From CAUZFZ01 sp963579025 (GTDB lineage: Bacteria; Planctomycetota; Planctomycetia; Planctomycetales; Planctomycetaceae): DNA of 12,026 nucleotides. The notes under the pieces were generated by a model. It was not told the DNA's origin and did not search any database. It saw only the letters and a list, made by a program, of their open reading frames with translations. Location: positions 1 through 12,026 of the forward strand of contig CAUZFZ010000236.1 of assembly GCA_963579025.1 (NCBI GenBank), read 5' to 3'. Positions within the stretch are counted from its first letter, which is position 1. Each line of letters opens with the position of its first letter. A program made the position numbers and the translations under genes. This document shows, in pieces, positions 1-6,977 of the stretch.

Positions 1-249
1 CTGAAGCAGAGTGCGCCGCCGGTCCATGCGATCGAGCGTCAGTCCGCGTCGCAACTGCGCATCTTTCGACATCCGCAGCCGACTTTCGGTTGTAATGCCC
101 AGAAACGGATCCTGAATGTCCAATCCGGCCAGACGCCGGAAAAACGAAACCCGATTAACGGGCGTCGTCCGGACGGACCGGAAATTTTCGAGAGCCGGCG
201 CGCGAGATGGCCTTCGACCAGTTCGCCGCGTCGTTCCTTGGCCGAACAT
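1..249 (-). CDS. Partial ORF at left edge, DUF1501-like fragment
   Basis: This frame is open from an ATG at 249 to the window edge (83 codons, no stop seen), so the C-terminus is missing. The segment at residues 70-82 (LTLDRMDRRRTLL), preceded by DPFLG at 47-51, resembles the middle of planctomycete DUF1501 proteins, where an L-x-L-x-R-[LM]-x-x-R-R-x-L-L stretch is common. DUF1501 proteins are exported proteins of unknown function related to the sulfatase/alkaline phosphatase fold, often next to DUF1549/DUF1553 cytochrome-like genes. In intact members about 200 residues precede this stretch; here only about 65 do, and the first 30 are Arg-rich and unlike the family. No Shine-Dalgarno sequence precedes the ATG, and the RTX stop lies only 30 bases upstream. 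It may therefore be a 5'-truncated remnant instead of a working gene. The family call rests on a short motif and is tentative. Confidence 0.4.
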   Translation of the reverse strand, partial: MFGQGTTRRTGRRPSRAPALENFRSVRTTPVNRVSFFRRLAGLDIQDPFLGITTESRLRMSKDAQLRRGLTLDRMDRRRTLLQ

Positions 250-279
250 TCGCGTTCACGAAATCACGCTGACCACGTG

Positions 280-3200
280 TCAGAGTGCCGGCAAATCGAG
301 GTCGACGACGAATGAGCTGACGATGCTTTGGTCTTCGCCCCAGGTGCTGCCGAAGAGCATTTGTGTGCCGTCTGGCGAGAGTACTGGATGTGGCTGACAG
401 TGGTAGCAGTCGTTGGCTGCATTCGTGCGATGATGCGCGATGGACACGGCACCGTTGACGCTTTCCGGGTCTTCCAGGTTGAAGGCCACGATTTCCCCGG
501 CGTGGTCGCCCGTCTGACCGTTCTCCTGCAGGAACGTGGCGAAGATGTAACCGGGGTTCGAGAAGTTCGTCGCGGCGGCGTGCTCGATTCCGAGCGTCGA
601 GGCCGTCGAGTCGTTCAGCGAACGATAGGCCTTCGTCTGGACGTTGTAGGAAAGCACTGTCCCGACGTCGCTGGCATTGCTGTTGAACGTCTGCACTTCG
701 GAAATGGTCCGGCTGGAGAAGTTGCCCGCTCCGCCCACGATGTAGACGTCACTGCCGTTCTGCCCAAGTGCGAAGACCGGGTGTCCCCAGTTCGCTGCAA
801 AGAAACCCTGGCTGCGATCGCCGGGTGCGAAAAAGACTTTCTCGACCAGACTGGGCTGCACATGCGGAGCGACGCTGCCCGCATTCAGATCAACATCCAG
901 CAGACGCCAGGCACGTTCGCCGCTGCTCAGTCCGTAGGCCACCATCACCTGGCCGCCGTTGGGAGCGTATCGCAATGACAGTGGGTTCACGGTATCGGCG
1001 TCGGCGCCCAATCCGTTGCTGGGATCAGTGAGAGAGAACTGCGCGACCACGAGCGATTCACCCTGCCCGGCGTCCATGTCCACAATGTAGAGATTGATGC
1101 CAGCCGACGGATCCACCTTATCCCGGCCCATCAGGGCGATGTACTGCCTGCCGCCCACAAAGGCGATCGCCGTCTTGGACGTTGTGAGTTTGTTGAACGG
1201 GAGTTCGATCGTTCGTGTGACCTGGCCGGTCAGGACGTTGTACTCAATGATCAGGTCGTCATCGGCACCGACTGGTGTCTCGACCATGACCGTTTCATCG
1301 TCTTCGTTTTCGTTGCCGACGGCACCCTCGACGGGGAACGCATACTGCAGATTCGGCCGCGCGGGATCCTGACTCCACCGCAGCGCTGTTGATGGTGTTC
1401 TCACAATGGCGAGTGGTTTCAGATACGTCGCCGTATTTGCCGCATCGCCATCCAGCAGGAGTTGATACGGCACGGCCGGGTCGTAACTGCGAATCTGAAT
1501 CAGCGTGCCGTCGACGTTCCAGGACGAGTCTGTCAGATACCGGTTGCGGATCGTCCCGCCCCAGTAAATGTCCTGCTGAGTAATGACTGGAGTATCACCG
1601 ACCTCGATGACGTTTGTTGTGAATTGTGTTCCCGGATCACCCGTCACGCGTGTGATGTCGGAGCCGAAGTTCGGATCTGCAATCGACTGCAGATAGTCAG
1701 GTTTGGCGATGGCGGTCGGAGCGAAGCTGGCCGCGTCGGTTCCGAACGTGGACGCGTTGACCTGTTCTCCGCCGGCCTGATCAGTGACCGAGTCTTCGCT
1801 GGCCAGTCCGGGTTCACCGGGAGCAATAAACCAGTCTTCGCCGCCGCCGCCAGTCAGCGTGTCCGTGCGGTAGTCATCGTAGACCGAATTGCTGCCGGTA
1901 ATCTGATCGGCAGAGTCGAGGAAGCCCAGGAATGTCGGGTCTTCCAGGCCGGCGATTCGCGTTGCGTACGAATCGGCCGAGGCCCACGCCGCAAGAATGG
2001 CATCGAGTGTTGCGATATCGCCCTCGTAGCTGAATGTCGTGCCGATCACGATATCGTCGTCCGCGCCACCGTTAACCACGTCGGCTCCGAGGCCTCCACT
2101 CAGGACATCGCGGCCGGCACCGCCGTCCAGCACATCCTCGTTGCCACGTCCGAGCAGGATGTCATTGCCATCGCCACCGTTGAGCGTGTCGTTGCCGGTC
2201 AGTCCGTCGAGCGTGTCGGCTCCGGCGTCGCCGTTAATGAGATCGTTGCCCTCGACGCCACGCAGTGAATCGTCGCCAGCGCCGCCGGAAATCGTGTCGT
2301 TGCCAGCGCGACCGTCGATGACATCGTTGCCTTCGCCACCGGTTAGCGAGTCATCACCTTCCTGGCCGTTGATGTCGTCGTTCCCGGCGTCGCCGGCCAG
2401 CGTATCGTTGCCCTCTTCGCCACGGATTGTGTCGACACCGTCACCGCCGGTGACATTGTCGTTCCCCGTTCCAGCGAACAGTGAATCATCACCACTGCCA
2501 CCGTCCAGAGTGTCGTTGTCCTCGTCGCCGCGAAGTTCGTCCGCGTCGTCTCCACCGCCAAGCTGGTCATCGCCCGTTCCGCCACGCAACGTGTCCTGAC
2601 CAGCGTCTCCGGACAGCAGGTCATTATCGTCCTGCCCCAGAATCGAGTCGTTTCCGTCTCCACCGGCCAGCGTGTCGAGACCGGCACCTCCAACGAGTGT
2701 GTCCGTTCCAGCGCCTCCGGATCCGAAGTCATTTCCATCGCCGCCCACAATCGAGTCGTTCCCTGCACCGCCCACCGCTCCGTCGTTACCAGCTTCGCCT
2801 CTCAGAGTGTCATCGCCGTCACGGCCGAGCAGCATGTCGTTGCCGTCACCGCCTTCCAGCAGGTCGTTTCCGCCAGTCGCACCTTCGGCATCTCCCTCGA
2901 TCAGATCGTCGCCTTCATTTCCGTCCAGATCATCGTCACCGGCCAGGCCGAGGACAGTGTCGTTGCCGACACCGCCGCGCAGTGTGTCGTTCCCGCCTCC
3001 ACCATGCAGCGAATCATTGCCATCGTCCCCACGCAGAATGTCCGCGCCGCCTTCACCGAACAGCGTGTCGTTGCCATCCGTGCCAGTGAACGTATCGCCG
3101 TCATCGCCGAGCAACTGGTCGTTGCCACCGTTGCCGTTCAGGAAGTCCGACTGTCCGCCGCCTCGCAGCGTGTCGTTTCCAGTTCCACCTCGCACTGTGT

Positions 3201-6200
3201 CGTTACCGTCATCGCCGCGGAGATCGTCGTCGCCGGCGTCGCCATTGATTTCGTCCGTCCCGGCGCCACCTTCCAGTCGGTCGGCGTCGTTGCCGCCCGT
3301 GATGGAATCGTCACCGTCTCCACCGCGCAGAGTGTCCAGACCATCGTCGCCGATCAGCGTGTCATTACCCTCATCGCCGGTTCCGGAGTCGTCGCCGGCA
3401 CCCGCGAGAATCATGTCGTTGCCCGCGTTGCCGATCAGTGTGTCGTTGCCAACATCTCCCACAAGGCGGTCGTTATCCGTACCACCATTGAGTTGATCAT
3501 TGCCCGCCTGGCCTTGAAGAGTGTCGTTCCCCGCGTCGCCGTTAAGCGTGTCGTTGCCGTCGGCCCCTGTGATCATGTCTGCGGCGGCACCACCGCTGAG
3601 GACATCGTCCCCTTCTTCACCGTGAATTGTGTCAACGCCAGCGTCGCCGTTTAGCTCGTCATTGCCCAGGCCTCCCAGAATCAGATCAGTGCCGTCGCCG
3701 CCGAATGCCGTATCGTTGTCGGCTCCGCCAGACAGTACGTCGTTGCCGCCATCGCCTCGCAGCGTGTCTTCGCCATCTCCGCCGATCAGAGTGTCGTTGC
3801 CTTCAGCACCTGCGAACGTGTCACCGCCGTCGCCCAGCAGGTTGTCGGCACCGGCGCCGCCGTCGATCGAGTCGTCGCCTTCATGACCACGCACGGTGTC
3901 GAGACCCGCTCCCGCCAGCAGAATGTCGTTGCCCTGCAGACCACGGATGTCATCGTTGCCATCGCCGCCGTCGATCGAATCGGCGAGATTCGTGCCGCGG
4001 AGGAAGTCATTCCCGGCACCACCAACAAGCGTCACGGCACCGCTGAATTCGTCGGCGTCGATCGAGTTGTTGCCCGCTCCGCCAGTCAGCTGAGCCAGCT
4101 CGAACAGGTTGATGAAGTCGCTGCCCACGCCGGTCAGAGAACCGTTCTTCAGGACGAAGTCGACGTCGCCGGTTTCGATGATCAGATCGATTCCATCGGC
4201 GCCGAACATGCTGTCGTTCCCGGCTCCACCGGTGAAAACGTCGTCGCCGTCGTCGCCTTCAATGCGATCGGCAAAGGGTGACCCGATGATTGTGTCGTTC
4301 CCGCCTGCGGCTCGAATCGTGACGCCCGATGTGAAGCCGCTGGCGTCAATCAGGTTGTTGCCGTCGTCTGCGTCGATCTCGATGTTCTCAACGGCCGAGA
4401 AGGTGTTGTTACCGGAACCGGTCGTCAGGCTTCCCGCTGTCAAAGTCAACGTACCAGTCCCCACTTCCATCAGCGTGTCGGTCCCGGAACCTCCCGTGAT
4501 TGTGTCGCTGCCGAGTCCGCCGGTCAGGGTCGTGTTGCCCGTGAAGCCTGCCGCATTGATTGCGTTGGCGCCGTTTCCGCCCGTGAGCTGAGCACGTTCC
4601 ACACCGACAAGCGTATCTGAGCCATTTCCCGTCAACGCAGACGTCGTCAATGTGAAACTGACGTCGCCTTCTTCCACGACGGTGTCCGTGGTACCGCTGC
4701 CGCCGTCCAGGGTGTCATTGCCCGCACCGCCAGTCAGAGAATCCTGTCCGCCGCCCTGGCCCTGCAGGTCATCATTGCCGTCGCCGCCGATCAGGTGGTC
4801 GTTCCCGGCCGAACCAAGCAGCAGGTCGTTGCCGGACGCACCCTCGAGTGTGTCTCCCCCCGCCTGTCCGGTCAGGCGGTCATCGCCACCACCCCCGTCA
4901 AGCAGATCGGAATTCTTGCCACCAAGCAGCGTGTCGTTACCGTCGCCTCCGCGAATCGTCACCGGGTCTGTGTAACTCGACGCATTGATTGTATCGCTGC
5001 CCGCGCTGCCAATCAGGCTGGCCGATTCGATCTGCGTGAAGGTGTCTGTTTGAGTTGGCGTGGTGAGATTACCTGGATTCAGCATATTGCTTCCGCCCGC
5101 AACGCTGGCCCGAAAGATGTCCGTTCCTGCTCCGCCAGTCAGCGTGTCGTTGCCGTCGCCACCATCGAGGACGTCGTTCGCCGTCCCTCCCGTGAGGGCA
5201 TCGGCGCCACCCGCACCGTTGAGAGTCACCGGTCCGGTATACGCGGTCGCATTGATCGTGTTGGCACTCGCCCCACCAGTGATTTCCGCTGCCTCAAATT
5301 GGACGAAGTTGTCAGTTCCGTTGCCGGTGAGTTGAGTGTTGGTGAGCGTAAAATTGACGTCGGCCGTGTCCCCCACGACGTCGGTCCCGTCGTTACCGTT
5401 GAGGATGTCGTTTCCGGCGCCGCCCGATACGACGTCATCGCCGTCTCCGCCAATGATCGAGTCGACCGCCAGGCCACCGCGGATCGTGTCGTTACCCGCG
5501 CCACCGCGAATCGTGGTATTTCCCGCGAAGCCACTCGCGTCGATGAGGTTGTCACCAGCGCCACCGGTGATGTCAGCGTTCTCCAGACCGATCAGCAAAT
5601 CCGATCCCAGACCTGTCAGTGTGCCCGTACCGAACGTCAGGTTAACATTGGCCGAAACCACCAGCCGATCCGTCCCGCTGCCACCGTCGAGCGTGTCGTT
5701 GCCAGGACTGGTGAAGATGCGGTCGCCGCTCCCACCTTGAGCCCTCAGCTTGTCGGCGCCGTTGCCTCCGAACATCGTGTCCCGACCCGATCCACCAAAC
5801 GCGCGGCTGCCACCCTGTCCTACATGAATCTCGTCGTTGCCCGCGAATCCAATGACGGCCGCAAAGCCAGAGAAACCTGAGGCATCCAGCACGTTGTTGC
5901 CCGTGCCGCCGCGGAGTGTTGCTCGGTCGATATTCGTGATTGAGTCCGTGCCGAATCCGCCAGTCAAAGCCGTGTTGGTGAGCGTCATATTCACGTTGCC
6001 GGCTGCGATCAGTCGGTCACCGGCGCCACCACCATCGATCGTGTCATCTCCAAGACCCGCGATGATCGAATCGCCTGCCGTGCCCTGGCCACGTTCCAGG
6101 TCGTTACCGACGCCGCCTTCCAGCCGATCCCGTCCGCTGCCGCCGTTGAGGACATCGTTGCCCTCATTCCCGGTCAAAACGTCGTTGTCTCCGTTGCCTG

Positions 6201-6597
6201 ACAGTGTGTCATTGCCCGTTCCGCCGGTGAGTGTGTCAGCACCGTTCTGTCCGTTGGCAGCTAATGGAACACTCGTCGAGTTCGTGAATACATCGTCGCC
6301 GTCGTTTCCATTGAAGACGATGCGCGTGACCTGGCTTCGCGTGAATGTCTGCGTGGCCGCATCAAGATCGACGCGTATCGTCGAAACATCCACGTCGACC
6401 GCGGATGCTGTATTGTCGTCGGCATCTCCCGTGACCTGGATCACGCCCGTGCCTGAATCAAACACAATGGTCAGGAGCGTGCGGGATTCCAGCAGTTCCG
6501 CAGGTTGCTGCGTCCTCGTCTGTGATCTCCTGCGAGGGACTCGGCCCGGTGAATTCAGACGAGTGCAGATGTTTCTCAACCAGTAATTCAACGACAT
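280..6597 (-). CDS. Giant RTX-type calcium-binding repeat protein with C-terminal beta-propeller-like domain
   Basis: This gene encodes about 2105 residues, probably a secreted or surface adhesin or matrix protein. The chosen start gives a short N-terminal region (MSLNYWLRNI) followed by an Arg-rich stretch and LESRTLL at residues 36-42, the LEPR-XLL-type motif that opens many large planctomycete exported proteins. The frame stays open for 93 more codons upstream, but that stretch has no family character. No good Shine-Dalgarno precedes the chosen ATG. Residues ~113-1518 are hemolysin-type nonapeptides (GGxGxDxLx), which in known RTX proteins bind Ca2+ in a parallel beta-roll. The first part also contains seven copies of a ~57-residue Thr/Asn-rich module. 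Residues ~1577-1590 (DTLTGGGGEDWF) close the repeats. Residues ~1640-2105 look like a TolB/PD40-type propeller, starting with SDITRVTGD and including HPVLSPDG near 2070. No typical type I secretion C-terminal signal is evident after the propeller, so export by the N-terminal route is inferred. Confidence 0.93.
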   Translation of the reverse strand: MSLNYWLRNICTRLNSPGRVPRRRSQTRTQQPAELLESRTLLTIVFDSGTGVIQVTGDADDNTASAVDVDVSTIRVDLDAATQTFTRSQVTRIVFNGNDGDDVFTNSTSVPLAANGQNGADTLTGGTGNDTLSGNGDNDVLTGNEGNDVLNGGSGRDRLEGGVGNDLERGQGTAGDSIIAGLGDDTIDGGGAGDRLIAAGNVNMTLTNTALTGGFGTDSITNIDRATLRGGTGNNVLDASGFSGFAAVIGFAGNDEIHVGQGGSRAFGGSGRDTMFGGNGADKLRAQGGSGDRIFTSPGNDTLDGGSGTDRLVVSANVNLTFGTGTLTGLGSDLLIGLENADITGGAGDNLIDASGFAGNTTIRGGAGNDTIRGGLAVDSIIGGDGDDVVSGGAGNDILNGNDGTDVVGDTADVNFTLTNTQLTGNGTDNFVQFEAAEITGGASANTINATAYTGPVTLNGAGGADALTGGTANDVLDGGDGNDTLTGGAGTDIFRASVAGGSNMLNPGNLTTPTQTDTFTQIESASLIGSAGSDTINASSYTDPVTIRGGDGNDTLLGGKNSDLLDGGGGDDRLTGQAGGDTLEGASGNDLLLGSAGNDHLIGGDGNDDLQGQGGGQDSLTGGAGNDTLDGGSGTTDTVVEEGDVSFTLTTSALTGNGSDTLVGVERAQLTGGNGANAINAAGFTGNTTLTGGLGSDTITGGSGTDTLMEVGTGTLTLTAGSLTTGSGNNTFSAVENIEIDADDGNNLIDASGFTSGVTIRAAGGNDTIIGSPFADRIEGDDGDDVFTGGAGNDSMFGADGIDLIIETGDVDFVLKNGSLTGVGSDFINLFELAQLTGGAGNNSIDADEFSGAVTLVGGAGNDFLRGTNLADSIDGGDGNDDIRGLQGNDILLAGAGLDTVRGHEGDDSIDGGAGADNLLGDGGDTFAGAEGNDTLIGGDGEDTLRGDGGNDVLSGGADNDTAFGGDGTDLILGGLGNDELNGDAGVDTIHGEEGDDVLSGGAAADMITGADGNDTLNGDAGNDTLQGQAGNDQLNGGTDNDRLVGDVGNDTLIGNAGNDMILAGAGDDSGTGDEGNDTLIGDDGLDTLRGGDGDDSITGGNDADRLEGGAGTDEINGDAGDDDLRGDDGNDTVRGGTGNDTLRGGGQSDFLNGNGGNDQLLGDDGDTFTGTDGNDTLFGEGGADILRGDDGNDSLHGGGGNDTLRGGVGNDTVLGLAGDDDLDGNEGDDLIEGDAEGATGGNDLLEGGDGNDMLLGRDGDDTLRGEAGNDGAVGGAGNDSIVGGDGNDFGSGGAGTDTLVGGAGLDTLAGGDGNDSILGQDDNDLLSGDAGQDTLRGGTGDDQLGGGDDADELRGDEDNDTLDGGSGDDSLFAGTGNDNVTGGDGVDTIRGEEGNDTLAGDAGNDDINGQEGDDSLTGGEGNDVIDGRAGNDTISGGAGDDSLRGVEGNDLINGDAGADTLDGLTGNDTLNGGDGNDILLGRGNEDVLDGGAGRDVLSGGLGADVVNGGADDDIVIGTTFSYEGDIATLDAILAAWASADSYATRIAGLEDPTFLGFLDSADQITGSNSVYDDYRTDTLTGGGGEDWFIAPGEPGLASEDSVTDQAGGEQVNASTFGTDAASFAPTAIAKPDYLQSIADPNFGSDITRVTGDPGTQFTTNVIEVGDTPVITQQDIYWGGTIRNRYLTDSSWNVDGTLIQIRSYDPAVPYQLLLDGDAANTATYLKPLAIVRTPSTALRWSQDPARPNLQYAFPVEGAVGNENEDDETVMVETPVGADDDLIIEYNVLTGQVTRTIELPFNKLTTSKTAIAFVGGRQYIALMGRDKVDPSAGINLYIVDMDAGQGESLVVAQFSLTDPSNGLGADADTVNPLSLRYAPNGGQVMVAYGLSSGERAWRLLDVDLNAGSVAPHVQPSLVEKVFFAPGDRSQGFFAANWGHPVFALGQNGSDVYIVGGAGNFSSRTISEVQTFNSNASDVGTVLSYNVQTKAYRSLNDSTASTLGIEHAAATNFSNPGYIFATFLQENGQTGDHAGEIVAFNLEDPESVNGAVSIAHHRTNAANDCYHCQPHPVLSPDGTQMLFGSTWGEDQSIVSSFVVDLDLPAL
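2043..6258 (-). repeat. RTX nonapeptide repeat array (27-bp coding periodicity)
   Basis: Within the giant gene, roughly 1400 codons are built of GGxGxDxLx nonapeptides, visible on the plus strand as recurring GTCGTTGCC/GTCGTTCCC words roughly every 27 bases or a multiple of it. From about 4000 down to 2043 the array is nearly pure nonapeptide; from about 6000 to 4000 it is interrupted by another module. The bias also opens long Ser/Pro-rich frames on the plus strand that are not genes. Confidence 0.9.
4001..5998 (-). repeat. Seven copies of a ~57-residue non-RTX module interleaved with RTX blocks
   Basis: Seven copies follow the rough pattern: (D/N)V-x-(F/L)-x-L-T-x-x-x-LTG-x-G-(S/T)-D, then E/D-x-A-x-(L/I)-x-GG-x-G-x-N-x-I-(D/N)-A, then a G-x-x-T-(L/I) strand leading into a G-G-x-G-N-D block. 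Clear examples are at 5828-5998 (first) and 4001-4165 (last), with others near 5649, 5360, 5100, 4665 and 4440. Each is followed by one or more nonapeptide blocks. The strand-like alternation of hydrophobic and Thr/Asn residues suggests extra beta-helix or beta-roll turns. The fourth and sixth copies are the most divergent. Confidence 0.75.
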
Positions 6598-6977
6598 GCC
6601 GGTGACTTTCTGCAGTCGGTACAGCGACAACGCGATCCCACGGACACGATTCGGCCCCGTCTCCAAATCGTCGGATGTGACGATCCGGTAACTTGAGGAA
6701 AATGCGGTGACTTTGCTGCCTGTTCCGAATTTGACGCTCAGCCGATTCACGCAAAGATAGGTCGCGTTCTGCAGCCAACTGCGTGCGGGCCCGGGCACAC
6801 GAGCGAGATTGGCGGAACAGGTGACCCGCCCTGTGTAGTTGCAGACAGAGCGAGCGGACAGGTCAGAGCAGACCAACCGGGCAGTTCAGCACCAGGGATA
6901 CACCGCGACCACGGCCGGAAACTGTCGAGATGCGACCACGCGGCTCAGCATCGTCGCACGTCTGCCTGCTTGGTTGA
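6598..6977. other. Intergenic region upstream of the RTX gene
   Basis: These 380 bases separate the stop of the toroid gene from the chosen start of the RTX gene. No coding region is convincing: the in-frame upstream extension of the RTX frame (to 6876) has no recognisable motif or ribosome binding site. There is a weak hairpin with TGCGAC arms at 6931-6936 and 6953-6958 just after the toroid gene, without a following T-run, so it is not a clear terminator. I see no good sigma-70 promoter. The stretch probably contains the RTX promoter and leader. Confidence 0.5.

Noticed and set aside
345..420. Cys-x-x-Cys pair (CYHC) near the RTX protein C-terminus as a possible heme c site
   Set aside because: A c-type heme site needs CxxCH; here the residue after the second Cys is Gln, so heme attachment is not supported. 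A disulfide or metal site remains possible.
2043..6258. Regularly spaced repeats as a possible CRISPR array
   Set aside because: The 27-base periodicity is codon-phased, continuous without unique spacers, and encodes Gly/Asp nonapeptides.
2039..6586. Long plus-strand open frames rich in Ser/Pro or Arg/His opposite the RTX gene
   Set aside because: They mirror the 27-base periodicity of the GGxGxD codons on the other strand, have low-complexity products and lack family motifs or ribosome binding sites. They are shadows of the repeat.
6598..6876. 93-codon in-frame upstream extension of the RTX gene
   Set aside because: The open frame continues to an ATG at 6876, but the LEPR-XLL-type proteins start close to their Arg-rich motif, and the extension has no signal peptide or conserved character.
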